Shown in pieces: positions 50,890-60,154 of a DNA stretch of 64,000 bases; the first letter of the stretch is position 1, and each line of letters begins with the position of its first letter. The translations under genes were made by a program, and so were the position numbers. Source of the stretch: Glycomyces sp040645615 (lineage in GTDB: Bacteria > Actinomycetota > Actinomycetes > Mycobacteriales > Micromonosporaceae); the NCBI RefSeq assembly GCF_040645615.1, contig NZ_JBEYYO010000006.1, positions 1 to 64,000 on the forward strand. Reading direction: 5' to 3'. The notes beneath the pieces were generated by a model. It saw only the letters and a program-made list of their open reading frames with translations. It was not told the origin of the DNA and searched no databases.

Positions 50890-52958
50890 ACGCCCTGTCC
50901 TCTGCGGTGCTCGGCGTGCCCGAACAGTTCGGTCCGGTACTGCGTGTAGGTCATGCGGCCGTTGGTGTCGAACCATTCGAGGAGGTCGGCGGACGCGTAT
51001 TTGCGGGCCCGCGCGGCGTTCCCCGAGAACAGGGTTTTCGGGTCGATGCGGGCGTTGCGGCCTGCGGGGGAGAGCATGTGGCCGCGGGTGGCGTCCTCGG
51101 CGGCGAGGTAGGCGAGGTGCACGTATTCGCGGTACAGGCGCCGGATCGTGTCTTCGCGGGTTTCGCCGAGGGCCCGTTCGGCGTCGATGGCGGCGGCCCG
51201 GGTCTGCTGGTCGAGGTCGGTGTCGTCGAGGTCGTACACCTCGGCGTAGGCCTGCTGCCACGACTTGCCGGCGTCGACGAGGTCCTCGACGCGGGCCTGT
51301 TCGGGCGTGAGGTCGGCGGGCCGGGCCGGTTCGGGGCGGGGTGCCCGGTCGGTGTCGACCTCGGCGGCCGCGGCGGTCGCGCGCTGGCGGAGGGCCGCAG
51401 CGCGGCGGTCGCGTTCGGCGGTGATCCGGTCGAGGATGTCGGGGCGATCGGCGTGTTCGCGTGCGTAGTGGTCGAGCCAGCGCTCGCCGAGCCCTTCGAG
51501 GTTGATCCCTTCGAGCGGGTCCGGCGAGGCGGCGGCGGCCTGGTCGCGGCGTTCGAGTTCGGCGAGGATCGGCGCGAGGACGTCGGGGCGATCGGCGTAC
51601 TGGCTGAACAGCCCGAACAGGTCATCATCCGAGCGGGCGGCGAGGCCTTCGAGGTTGACGGGGTCGGGGAGCGTCGGGGCCGCCTCGGTCGCCGGCGCTG
51701 GCGTCCGGTCCGGTGTTGCGGGGGGTCGGGGGTCGGGGATGGTGCCTGGTTCAGGTGCGGGACCGTCGTAGTCGACGGCCTCGCGGTGCGGCTGCCGGTG
51801 CAGGCCGGTGTCCTCGATGTGCTGGCGTATCTGCGCTTCGCGTCGGCGGACAACACGGTTGCGGGCGGCACGGCCTTCCGGTGTCATCGCCCCGGCGGCG
51901 CGGCGTTTCGCCCGGCGGGTTTCGCGTTCGAGCCGGCGGAGCTCTTGCCGGTCGGCGTCGCCTTTCGGGTCCTCAGTGCCCGTGGGGAGGCGGGTCACGC
52001 CGGGCAGGTAGATCCCGAGCGAGTGCCGGCAGTTCGGGTGAAACAGGCCCCGCAAGACGGCGTCGCCGAGGGTGGCGTGGACGTCGACGGTGACCATGAG
52101 GCCGTCGGTGATGCCGTGCTCGACCTGGCGGGGCCCGGCCGGGCCGACGAGGGACAAGATCTTGCCCTCGAACGGGCGGCACAGCGTGCACTCTTGGGGG
52201 GCGTCGGAGACGGTCACGAGGTCGACCCCGGCGGCCCGGAACTGCGAGATGGCGCCCTCAAGGGCGGCGTGCGCGACGGTCGTCCGGGTCGCCATGTCGA
52301 CGTACGCGCCAAGCGACCAGTTCCGGCCCGCCTTGTCCGTAAACCCGGTGATCCCTTGAGAGAGCAGCCGGTCCATGACGACCTCGCCAGCGCGAAGCCG
52401 GGACTTGGTGCCGGCGAGGACGTCGAGCGTCGCGGCGGCCATGACGTCCCTGTAGGCGTCCTGGTCCCAGCGGAGCACCCGCAGGTGGGTTGAGGACATC
52501 CGCTGCGTGAGCTCGCCGACGAGGGCCATGATGCTGTCGACGCCCGGCAGGTCCCCGCGCAACGCGTCGAGTTCGGTTTGGAGGCGGCGGTTGCGGCGGC
52601 GAGCGATCCCGGTCAGGCGGGTGATGCCGCGGACGATCCGTGACCGGCGAGCAGCCCAATCGACCCACCGGTCCGTGCCCGCGCGGGTCAGCTCGTTCAC
52701 GGCGGCGTGCGCACCCGACGCGAACGCGTCGAGGACGGCCTCCTCGGCGAGCGCGCGGGCGGGCCCGGTGAGCGCCCGAAGGATCGACTCGGCGGACTCA
52801 CGCAAGCGCCGGTAGGCGTTGAGTTTCGGGAGGGCCGCGTCGCGCAGGTCCTCGCGGACTTGCCGGGCCAGCGCGGCCGCGAGACGCTCCTCAGCGTCTC
52901 CGAACAGGCGGGCGAGGTTGCGGGCGAGCTCGGCGGAGAGCTCGCGCGGCACGGGCAT
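50886..52958 (-). CDS. MuF-like minor capsid protein with repeat-bearing tail
   Basis: 690-aa protein. Residues about 1-330 are the phage minor-capsid (Phage_min_cap2/MuF-type) domain, including ECTLCRPFEGKIL near residue 260 and LFHPNCRHSLGIYLPG. The carboxyl half is unusual: two repeated units of about 40 residues (NLEGLAARSDDDLFGLF with ILAELERRDQAAA, and NLEGLGERWLDHYAREH with ITAERDRRAAA), then a charged region and a terminal domain with YVHLAYLAAEDATRGHM. MuF tails often carry effector domains, so this end deserves attention. Confidence 0.8.
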   Translation of the reverse strand: MPVPRELSAELARNLARLFGDAEERLAAALARQVREDLRDAALPKLNAYRRLRESAESILRALTGPARALAEEAVLDAFASGAHAAVNELTRAGTDRWVDWAARRSRIVRGITRLTGIARRRNRRLQTELDALRGDLPGVDSIMALVGELTQRMSSTHLRVLRWDQDAYRDVMAAATLDVLAGTKSRLRAGEVVMDRLLSQGITGFTDKAGRNWSLGAYVDMATRTTVAHAALEGAISQFRAAGVDLVTVSDAPQECTLCRPFEGKILSLVGPAGPRQVEHGITDGLMVTVDVHATLGDAVLRGLFHPNCRHSLGIYLPGVTRLPTGTEDPKGDADRQELRRLERETRRAKRRAAGAMTPEGRAARNRVVRRREAQIRQHIEDTGLHRQPHREAVDYDGPAPEPGTIPDPRPPATPDRTPAPATEAAPTLPDPVNLEGLAARSDDDLFGLFSQYADRPDVLAPILAELERRDQAAAASPDPLEGINLEGLGERWLDHYAREHADRPDILDRITAERDRRAAALRQRATAAAAEVDTDRAPRPEPARPADLTPEQARVEDLVDAGKSWQQAYAEVYDLDDTDLDQQTRAAAIDAERALGETREDTIRRLYREYVHLAYLAAEDATRGHMLSPAGRNARIDPKTLFSGNAARARKYASADLLEWFDTNGRMTYTQYRTELFGHAEHRRGQGV

Positions 52959-52961
52959 GGC

Positions 52962-54662
52962 CTACGCCCCGGCTCCCGCGAGTTCACGCTCGTCGGCGCT
53001 GGCGTCCTCGTTCTCGCCGTCGGGGCTGGTGTTGGCGGGGTGGCCGTCGACGTCGAACATGTCCGGGTCGTCGAGCTGCGCGCCGATCTGCTGCTCTTCG
53101 AGGATCTTCTCGACCTCGGCGTCGACAGCGGTGTCGTCCCAGTCGGGGTGGAGCTCGCGGACTTTCGTCTCGGTCGAGGCGGCGCGGGCGGTCTCCCAGT
53201 TGGCGACCTTGCGGGAGACGGCCTCGGGGTCGACGGCGACCGCGTCGGGCCATTCGAGTGTCACCTCGAACCCGGTGTGCCCGGCGAGCTCCAACAGGGT
53301 GGTGATCATGGAGCGGAGCGCGGGACCCCAGTACCGGCACTTGCGGGCGCGCGTGGTCCAGCTGCGGCGTTCCTTCGCGGCGACCTCGGTCGCGGTGATC
53401 GCGACTTCCCCGGTCAGGCCGAACGTCTGCGGCGAGTACCCGGCCGAGGACACGGTGTCGGTCTTGATGCGGAGGATCACGGCCTCGTGCTCCTCGACGC
53501 GGATTTCGGCCTGTACCAGCTCGATCTGTAGGCCCTTGTCCTCGTCGATCATCGCGTTGATCGGCTCGTACACCTCACGGTCGAGGTCGAACGAGGCGCC
53601 CTTGCCGCGGCCGTGGTCGCCCATGTACGCCTTGGGGACGACGATGCGGGCCTTGCCGAGGTCGACGTCCCGGACCATCGACGAATAGGAGAGGTCGAGG
53701 GCGTCCATGAGGCCCTCGATGCCGGAGAAGTCGGAAACGCCGAGGTGCGCGGCCTGCGGGATGTCCCTCCAGATCCGGTTGGGGCGCATGTTCGGGACGT
53801 ACTCGACGGTGAGCCGGTCGATCCCGGTGGCGATGGTGCCGACTTCGTCGACGACGTCGGCCAGCGCCGTAGTCCCGGTGAACCCGGCGAGGCCCTGCGA
53901 GGCGGGGAGGCCGAGCGTGTCCTCGGTGCCGGCGAACACGGCGTGCTCGACCGAGCCGACCGCGTGCCGTTCTAGATGCCGGTAGACGGTGCGGCCGGAG
54001 CGCTTGATGACCTTCCAGAACGTGCAGGCGACGAGGTGGCCGAGTTCCCACTCGGGGACGGCGCAGTCGGGGGCGATCACATCGAACCAGGGCGCGGCCG
54101 CTTTCTCGGTGTCCCAGCGGGCGCGGAGGAACACGCCGGAGAGCGCGGCGCAGGTTTCGGCGCCTTCGAGGAGGCGGGCGTGAGCGCCGTCGTCCATGAG
54201 GTCGTCGACGAACTGCTGTGCGGCGGCGGTCTCAGGCGAGGGCTCCGGACGCGCGGCCGCGCCGTCGGTGTCCTTGTCGTCTTCGGCTGGGGGCGGTTCG
54301 GTTTCGCCGAGCCGGGAGATCGTGATCGTCGGCGGCTCGGAGAACAGCAGGTCTGCGGACGCGCTGGCAATGTCACCGGCGATCGGGTCATGGAGACGCC
54401 GGCGCGGCTGGCCGTTCGTGCGGGTCGCCCAAAAGTAGCGGACGACGCGGGAGATCAGGCGCCGGACGGTGCGGCGGAACCCGCCACCTTCGGAGGCGAA
54501 GAACCCGGTCCGGTCCGGTTCGGCCTGCCCGGAGTAGACGGCGGCGAGCTTGTCGGGGTCGCCGGAGTGCCACGCGGCCCACACCTCGATGCGGTCGAGG
54601 ATGGGGCCCATCCATGCGGGCGGCCATGGGGCCTCGGGCTCTTCGGTTCCGGGGATCGGCAC
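52962..54662 (-). CDS. phage portal protein
   Basis: 566-aa portal that forms the DNA channel of the head. The start is GTG 54662, directly after a perfect AGGAGGTGA ribosome site overlapping the terminase stop; the longer open frame (to 54716) is not needed. Portal features: RRTVRRLISRVVRYFWATR, a central domain with YVPNMRPNRIWRDIPQAA, and a long acidic carboxyl end. It lies between terminase and MuF genes as expected. Confidence 0.88.
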   Translation of the reverse strand: MPIPGTEEPEAPWPPAWMGPILDRIEVWAAWHSGDPDKLAAVYSGQAEPDRTGFFASEGGGFRRTVRRLISRVVRYFWATRTNGQPRRRLHDPIAGDIASASADLLFSEPPTITISRLGETEPPPAEDDKDTDGAAARPEPSPETAAAQQFVDDLMDDGAHARLLEGAETCAALSGVFLRARWDTEKAAAPWFDVIAPDCAVPEWELGHLVACTFWKVIKRSGRTVYRHLERHAVGSVEHAVFAGTEDTLGLPASQGLAGFTGTTALADVVDEVGTIATGIDRLTVEYVPNMRPNRIWRDIPQAAHLGVSDFSGIEGLMDALDLSYSSMVRDVDLGKARIVVPKAYMGDHGRGKGASFDLDREVYEPINAMIDEDKGLQIELVQAEIRVEEHEAVILRIKTDTVSSAGYSPQTFGLTGEVAITATEVAAKERRSWTTRARKCRYWGPALRSMITTLLELAGHTGFEVTLEWPDAVAVDPEAVSRKVANWETARAASTETKVRELHPDWDDTAVDAEVEKILEEQQIGAQLDDPDMFDVDGHPANTSPDGENEDASADERELAGAGA

Positions 54663-54673
54663 GAGGTCACCTC

Positions 54674-55945
54674 CTATGCGGCGAGGGAGAGGTCCGAGCG
54701 CAGCATCGGGCGCCAAACGGATCGGGTGGTGTGGAGCGCGTACCGGAGGGCGTCAACACCGTGGTCGGCGACCTTGATTGGTGCGTCTTCACCGCGGAGG
54801 GCTTTCTCGTCGTCCCACGAGTAGCCGGGGAGTTCAGTGATCAGCCATTCGCACGAGCGGTGGATCTTGAGCGCGCCGAGGTGCAGCAGCGAACCGAGGG
54901 TCCGGATGCCGTCAACGACTTCGTTGTTCGCTTTCATGACCGCGATGCCGTCGCGGTCGAGCTGGGTCCGGAACGGTTTCGCGGAGGGGTCGACGATCAC
55001 GTACTCGGGGTTGAGGCGTTGGCGGGTCATCCAGTCGCGGAGCTCGGCGGAGTATTCGACGTCGCTCATGCCGCGGTGCTTGGCGCGGGCGTCGTATCGC
55101 CACTCGGAGGTTGCGTAGAGGATGCCGTCGGCGCCGAGGCCGATCGAGACGGCGTGGAACGGGTTGGTGGCGCCGTGGTCGACGCCGACCGAGATCCAAT
55201 GCGTGATCGTCGGGAGCGTGTCGACGACGTGCCGGCGTTCATCCCACATGTCGAAGATCGCGCCTTCGGCGGCGACCCACTCGCCCAACACGAATCGGCG
55301 GTACCAGAGGCCGACGAACTCGTTCTTGATCGCTTCGACGTACTCGGCCGGGAGGGACGGGTTGTCGTCGAGGGTGAAATGCCAGTGCCGGAGGTTCAGC
55401 TCGCGTTCGCGGAGGATGAATCGTTGCCGGAGCCAGTGCGCGGGGTTGTCCGGGTTGCTGGTGCCGAACACTTTTGCGCCGGGGACGGACATGCGGCCGA
55501 GGAGTTGGTCCCAGTACACCTCGGGCAAGAGGCTCACTTCGTCGGCGTAGGCGCCCGCGCAGGTGAGGCCTCGGAGTCGGCCTTCGGCTTTGACGTCGTT
55601 GGCGGTGATGACCTCGATCTGCCGGCCGAGGATCGTCGCCGTGCTCGCGCCCCTCGTGTACTTGACGAGCTGGGAGAGCTTTCCGGTGATCGCAGGGTCC
55701 GCGAGCGGCCCGAACACGTTGCGCGCGACGGTGTCGTAGGTCTTGCCGGTGACGACGAGCGCGCCGCCGCGGGGCGCTTTGGTGACGTAGGCGAGCCAGC
55801 GCAGCAGCGACGCGATGGTCTTCCCCGACCGGATCGACCCGGTCCACAGGTTGATGCGGGCGTTGGCGTGCGCCATGGACCGTTCCTGGAGCGGCGAGAG
55901 CGCGTCGAGGTCGGCCGGAAGGTCAGGAGCGAGGGTCTCGGGCAT
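54674..55945 (-). CDS. terminase large subunit
   Basis: DNA-packaging ATPase/nuclease of 423 aa. Walker A is GSIRSGKT at residues 36-43, Walker B is in AGAYADEVSLL near residue 135, and the nuclease half contains VGVDHGATNPFHAVS and YVIVDPSAKPF. Overlaps the small subunit by 23 bp. It packages DNA into the prohead through the portal. Confidence 0.95.
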   Translation of the reverse strand: MPETLAPDLPADLDALSPLQERSMAHANARINLWTGSIRSGKTIASLLRWLAYVTKAPRGGALVVTGKTYDTVARNVFGPLADPAITGKLSQLVKYTRGASTATILGRQIEVITANDVKAEGRLRGLTCAGAYADEVSLLPEVYWDQLLGRMSVPGAKVFGTSNPDNPAHWLRQRFILRERELNLRHWHFTLDDNPSLPAEYVEAIKNEFVGLWYRRFVLGEWVAAEGAIFDMWDERRHVVDTLPTITHWISVGVDHGATNPFHAVSIGLGADGILYATSEWRYDARAKHRGMSDVEYSAELRDWMTRQRLNPEYVIVDPSAKPFRTQLDRDGIAVMKANNEVVDGIRTLGSLLHLGALKIHRSCEWLITELPGYSWDDEKALRGEDAPIKVADHGVDALRYALHTTRSVWRPMLRSDLSLAA

Positions 55946-56489
55946 CGGGCCCGCCCTCGGCGTCTACATCGTCGTCGGGGCCGTCGCCGTGCTTGGCGTG
56001 AAGCCCGCCCATGATCCGGTCGAGCAGCGACACGGCCTCGTCGAGGCCAGCGCCGGAGTCGTGCCGGTCGATCACTATGTGTTTGTCGATCGCGGTCGCC
56101 GCAGTCACCATCAGGTTCCGCAGGTCACCGGTCGGTGGTTTGGGGAGTTCCTTCGAGTTATAGACGTTGTCGCGGCCGCCGAACGCGAATGCGGTGTGCG
56201 GGGCGTCCATGTCGTCGAGAAGCTCCCCGGCCTTGACGAGGAGGCGGCGCGAGAGCGTGGCGCGCATGGAACGGTTGTCGGCGAGCGCGGCTCTGGTCGC
56301 GTTTTCGGTGTGCGTCCGGTCGAACGCGTCCGCGAGGTTTTCCTCGGCTGCGATCTTCGAGACGGTGGAGGCGGCGACGTCGTGGCGGCGGGCGATTTCG
56401 TTGCGGCCGAGGTTGCTTGTGCCGTTGTGGGCCGCGCGGATGTCGGCGAGGATCGCGGCGCGCTTGTCGTCGGGGAGGCGGAGAGGCAT
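55923..56489 (-). CDS. terminase small subunit-like protein
   Basis: 188-aa protein from ATG 56489, with GGAGG five bases upstream; GTG 56495 is an alternative. The amino third contains a helix-turn-helix (GRNEIARRHDVAASTVSKIA) for packaging-site recognition, followed by an oligomerisation helix region. The position before the large subunit supports the call. Confidence 0.85.
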   Translation of the reverse strand: MPLRLPDDKRAAILADIRAAHNGTSNLGRNEIARRHDVAASTVSKIAAEENLADAFDRTHTENATRAALADNRSMRATLSRRLLVKAGELLDDMDAPHTAFAFGGRDNVYNSKELPKPPTGDLRNLMVTAATAIDKHIVIDRHDSGAGLDEAVSLLDRIMGGLHAKHGDGPDDDVDAEGGPDARDPRS

Positions 56490-56512
56490 GGGCACCTCCC
56501 CGGGGGGTTTCG

Positions 56513-56626
56513 CTAGGTCGGCGTGTCGCCGGGGGGCTTGTCGGGTTGGTCGTCGGGGGCGGGCCAGTCGCGTTCGCGTTCGCGGTCTTCGCGGGTGGGG
56601 CCGTCGGGGGGTTCGGGGGTGGTCAT
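56513..56626 (-). CDS. very small Pro/Asp-rich protein, possible leaderless gene
   Basis: 37 codons with no ribosome site, but a TACGGT -10 (complement of 56633-56638) ends 6 nt before the ATG, the spacing used by leaderless actinobacterial genes. The product (PDGPTREDRERERD and a Pro-rich tail) has no recognisable function. It might instead mark the start of the late transcript. Confidence 0.4.
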   Translation of the reverse strand: MTTPEPPDGPTREDRERERDWPAPDDQPDKPPGDTPT

Positions 56627-56765
56627 GTGCTCACCGTACCGTGTTTGGCCTGTGTGGACATCCCCCGTTTGGTGCGGGCGGGCCCGTGAGGTCCCGCCCG
56701 CGTGCATCCCCGTAGATGACCGAAGGGCCGTGAACACAGTTCACGACCCTGACCGCGCAAGCGTC

Positions 56766-57755
56766 TCACGCGGCGAGCACTTTGTCAACTTCCGGCCCGT
56801 GGTCTTGGTCATTCTGTCCAGTGTTGCGTTCGGTGGCGGCCTGCTTGGCGGCGTCGTTGAGGTCGCGCAGGACGCAGCGGCGGACGTCGCCGATCCTGTA
56901 GCGGTTGGCGCGGGTTTCGCGGTCGATGCCGTAGGACTCGAGTTGGTCGCGGTCCTTCCAGGTGCGAAGGGTGGACAGGGGGATGTCGATGCCCATCCAT
57001 GCGGTGATGATGCCGACGACAACAGGGGCGGGAAGGATGTGGCCTTCGATGCGGTCGAGGAGTTGGGTGCGGCGGCGTTCGACGTCGTAGACGGCTCCGC
57101 ACAGGGGGCAGGTGGTGAACGGGTGTCCTTTGGGGGCGCGGAGTTCGGCGTTGCAGCGGTCGCCGTGGTCGTCATAGGTGTAGTCGCAGCGGCCGAGGGT
57201 GACCATGGCCGGGGGGATGTCGACGGCGTCGCGGATGTGGTCGAGGAGGCGGCGGGTGGTGTGGAGCAGGTCGGCGGCGTCGGGCTCGTGGCGCCACCAT
57301 CGGGAGGCGCCGGCGAGTTCGAGGGCTTGTTCGGCGAGGGTGGGGGCCGCGGTGGCGGGGTCGAGGTAGAGGGTGCGGCAGGAGGGGTGGGCGCACCAGG
57401 TTTGGGCGGTGTCGCAGGCGGGGCGGTGGCGGGGGGCGAGGGTGTGGGGTCGGTGGGTGTGGAGGCGCGCGGTCCAGTTGTTGAGGAGGCGGCGGACGGC
57501 CGCGTGGAGGTTCGCGGCGTGGAGGTTGACCGGGAGGGGCTGCTCGTCGGGGCGGTGCCCGGCCGGGCCGCTGGTGTCGGGGTGGTTGATGCGGTCGCGG
57601 CGGGTGACGGTGGTGGCGAGTTGTGGGGCCCAGACGGCGAGGGACCAGAGGGTACGGACCCCGCCGGTGGTGCAGGTGCCGCACAGGGCGCCGGTGTCGC
57701 CTGCGGTGGGTTTGCCGCAGAGGGTGCAGTTGAGGGCGGTGCGAGGCTTCGGCAT
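56766..57755 (-). CDS. zinc-ribbon protein with C-terminal helix-turn-helix
   Basis: 329-aa protein, ATG 57755 preceded by GGAGGACCCC. Residues about 8-28 form a zinc ribbon (CTLCGKPTAGDTGALCGTC), with further Cys pairs near 115-125 (CDTAQTWCAHPSCR) and 200-225 (TCPLCGAVYDV). The last 90 residues contain a DNA-binding helix-turn-helix (GIDIPLSTLRTWKDRDQL and RRCVLRDLNDAAKQ). It is probably a phage transcription factor or replication regulator. The longer frame upstream is not needed. Confidence 0.75.
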   Translation of the reverse strand: MPKPRTALNCTLCGKPTAGDTGALCGTCTTGGVRTLWSLAVWAPQLATTVTRRDRINHPDTSGPAGHRPDEQPLPVNLHAANLHAAVRRLLNNWTARLHTHRPHTLAPRHRPACDTAQTWCAHPSCRTLYLDPATAAPTLAEQALELAGASRWWRHEPDAADLLHTTRRLLDHIRDAVDIPPAMVTLGRCDYTYDDHGDRCNAELRAPKGHPFTTCPLCGAVYDVERRRTQLLDRIEGHILPAPVVVGIITAWMGIDIPLSTLRTWKDRDQLESYGIDRETRANRYRIGDVRRCVLRDLNDAAKQAATERNTGQNDQDHGPEVDKVLAA

Positions 57756-57820
57756 GGGGTCCTCCGTGTAGGTGTTGTGGGTGGGGGCGGCCCCGCGCGG
57801 TGGCGGGGCCGCCCGGTGGG

Positions 57821-57913
57821 TCATTCGGCGCAGTTGCCGCAGTGGTCTTCGGGGTTCGAGCAGTCCTCGCAACCATCGAGGTCGATGAGGGCGCCGCAGC
57901 TGGGGCAGTCCAT
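57821..57913 (-). CDS. 30-aa cysteine-rich mini-protein
   Basis: ATG 57913 with GGAG nine bases upstream, stop TGA 57821-57823. The product is MDCPSCGALIDLDGC followed by EDCSNPEDHCGNCAE: six cysteines in CxxC-type pairs, a zinc ribbon or knuckle. It is too short for most gene finders but has the codon bias and ribosome site of a real gene. It may be a regulator or a DNA-binding accessory. Confidence 0.7.
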   Translation of the reverse strand: MDCPSCGALIDLDGCEDCSNPEDHCGNCAE

Positions 57914-57967
57914 GAGTCAGTTCTCCTTCGGTTCGGGGCGGCCTCGCCATCGCGGGGCCGCCTTCTG

Positions 57968-59467
57968 CTACTTGGTGATCAGGCCCGCGGCGCGGGCGGC
58001 GGCGAGGAGAACGCCCGGGGTGGGCTCGGCGTAGAGCTGCTTCCCGGACTCTGAGTTCCTGCGGCTGGTGAGCCGGGCGTGCGTCCCGTTCGGGCCTTCT
58101 TCGAGTTCGAAGGCGCCGATGACGCGGCGGTGCGGGTTGGTGATGTCCCACTCGCGCAGGCGCCACTGGCGGCCGTCGCCGTCCTCGTCGGTCTGGTCGA
58201 TCCGCTTGTGAAGGCCGAGGCCGTTGCGGTAGGCGGCGGCCATGACGTCGCGGACGGTCGGTGCGGGGGCGCCGAGACCGTGGCCCTGTTCCCGCAGCAT
58301 CTTTTCGGCGGCCGCGCGGAGGCCGACCTTGAACGCGTCGAGCACGTCAGGGCCCATGCGCTCAAGGTTCTCCTGGAAGCGGCTCCGTGTGGCCTTGTCG
58401 ACCACGTACCGCGACGCCGAGCGCGTCCCGGCGGGGTGGTGTGTGGTCCGGTCGTTGGCGGTGGGCCGGGCGGGTGTCGGGGTCTCCGATGGCGCCGGGC
58501 GGGCCGCGGGAATCCTGGAGCGGTAGAACATGTTGGAGGGGAGCGCGGTGACGTGCTTGAGGACCTCGTCGAGCATGACGGCGAGGTCGCCGAGGCCGAT
58601 ACTGCCGAGGCGCGCCTGCCGGTCCGCGGGAACGTCGAACAGGGCGGCCAGCTTCTCGTCCTTCGGTTCTTCGCCGATGGCCTGGAGGATCATGTCGCCC
58701 CAGCAGCCCGCGCAGTCGGGGCCTCCGCGGTCGTCGTCGGCCTTGTGGTCGCGGTGGGGGAACCTCTCGCCCCACATCTCGTCGTAGGCGATACGGCCGA
58801 GCGAGTCGATGGTCTCCCGCTGGCGGGCGACGCCAGCCTTCAGTTTCTCGACGGTTGCCCACGCTTCGCCGAGGTCGGCCTGCGACCGTTCGAAGCGGCC
58901 CTCCATCTCGCCGAGCTGCTGCTCCAGGCGAACGGCGATGCCGCGGGCTTTCTCGCGTCCGGCCTTGGCGTCCTCGGCAAGGTTGGCCTGGTGGCGGATC
59001 TCGGTGACCAGGACGCCGTTGTGGGCGCCGAGGCGGTCCACTTCGAGGACCATGTCCTCCAGCAGCTCGGCCACGGCCTGGAGGGCGCCGGGGCCTTCGG
59101 GGAGGTCCCCATCGGCGAGCCCGCGGGCGGCCTTCACACGCTCGTGGCGGGCGGTGAGGTCGGTGAGCGCGGCCTCCTTCGATGCGACGTGCCCGGCGGG
59201 CTCGCCGAGCTTCCCGGCCGCGGCTTCGCGCAGCAGGTCCGGGACGGTCACGCTGGAGCCGTTGGCGCCGCGGAACATGACCCAGTCGGAGGGGAAGCGG
59301 TTCGCGTCGGCGAACTCGCGGAGCGCGTCGGCTTCGATGAGCGGCCGGACGAGGGCGACGAAGGCGCGGCCCTTGGCCTCGCACTCGTCGCACAGCTCGG
59401 GCGCGCACCAGCATTCGGGCTGGAACCGCTCGGCCGCGGCGCGCTCGGCGGGGGTGAGGTCAGCCAT
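57968..59467 (-). CDS. long coiled-coil hypothetical phage protein
   Basis: 499-aa protein. The amino end has a Cys cluster (PECWCAPELCDEC), and the middle (about residues 110-215) is a coiled coil with a long helix (VRLEQQLGEMEGRFERSQ). Another Cys pair (CAGCWGDMIL) follows. The carboxyl half has GRQWRLREWDITNPHRRVIG. No known function. It begins within the end of the next gene upstream. Confidence 0.6.
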   Translation of the reverse strand: MADLTPAERAAAERFQPECWCAPELCDECEAKGRAFVALVRPLIEADALREFADANRFPSDWVMFRGANGSSVTVPDLLREAAAGKLGEPAGHVASKEAALTDLTARHERVKAARGLADGDLPEGPGALQAVAELLEDMVLEVDRLGAHNGVLVTEIRHQANLAEDAKAGREKARGIAVRLEQQLGEMEGRFERSQADLGEAWATVEKLKAGVARQRETIDSLGRIAYDEMWGERFPHRDHKADDDRGGPDCAGCWGDMILQAIGEEPKDEKLAALFDVPADRQARLGSIGLGDLAVMLDEVLKHVTALPSNMFYRSRIPAARPAPSETPTPARPTANDRTTHHPAGTRSASRYVVDKATRSRFQENLERMGPDVLDAFKVGLRAAAEKMLREQGHGLGAPAPTVRDVMAAAYRNGLGLHKRIDQTDEDGDGRQWRLREWDITNPHRRVIGAFELEEGPNGTHARLTSRRNSESGKQLYAEPTPGVLLAAARAAGLITK

Positions 59468-59960
59468 TGGTGAGGGCCTCCTCGCCGCGTTCGGCGGCTT
59501 CGAGGCCGCGGGCGATCAGGCGGAGCGCGTCGCGCATCGCGACGGGGTCCTTCTCGGAGACGGCCTGGCGGGCGACGCCCGCGAAGTACCGCGTCGAAGC
59601 GGCGAGCCGGGAGGCCTCCAGGGCGTCGAGGGCGCCGCCGGTGCGCTTGACCGTGGTCTCCGACAGGCGCAGCTCCCCGGACGGGTCGAGGGTGCCCGAG
59701 GCGGTGCGGTGGCGGTGCAGTGCGGCCATGGCATCGCGGAGCGGGTCGGCGAGGTCGGGGTTGGCGAGCTCCAGCGCGGTGATCGCGAGGCGCACGGTCG
59801 GGGTGCCGGAGTCGTCGACGACCTCGGTGCGTTCGACGTGGCGAAGTTCGACGACGCCGACGACGCGGCGCCCGGGGGTGGCGTAGAGGCCGGGGACGAA
59901 CGGTTCCAGGCCTGCCTCGGCGTTCGCGCCGAGTTTGGGGATGATCTTGGCTGCGGTCAT
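59460..59960 (-). CDS. hypothetical phage protein
   Basis: 166-aa alpha/beta protein with an amino region containing VVGVVELRHVERTEVVDDSG and a helical carboxyl half (ALEASRLAASTRYFAGVAR). Not recognised. Overlaps the following coiled-coil gene by 8 bp. Confidence 0.6.
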   Translation of the reverse strand: MTAAKIIPKLGANAEAGLEPFVPGLYATPGRRVVGVVELRHVERTEVVDDSGTPTVRLAITALELANPDLADPLRDAMAALHRHRTASGTLDPSGELRLSETTVKRTGGALDALEASRLAASTRYFAGVARQAVSEKDPVAMRDALRLIARGLEAAERGEEALTNG

Positions 59961-59983
59961 GGGATTCGGGGTTCCTTTCGGGT

Positions 59984-60154
59984 TCAGAGGGTTCGGGAGA
60001 CGAGGAGGGCCGCGAGCGCGAGGAACGCGGCGGCTGCGGAGTAGGCGGCGATGGTGAAGGCGATGCGGGAGCGGCGGAGCGCGCGGTCGGTGATGCTCTC
60101 AGAGTTGAGTTGCCGGTCGCGGTCGTAGCGGCGTTGCGCGCGGGAGTCCCTCAC
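59984..60154 (-). CDS. 56-aa single-span membrane protein
   Basis: GTG 60154 shares a GTGA overlap with the preceding gene. The product starts with an Arg-rich stretch (RDSRAQRRYDRDRQ) and ends with one hydrophobic segment (FTIAAYSAAAAFLALAALLV). Small accessory membrane proteins of this type are common in actinophages; function unknown. Confidence 0.6.
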   Translation of the reverse strand: MRDSRAQRRYDRDRQLNSESITDRALRRSRIAFTIAAYSAAAAFLALAALLVSRTL

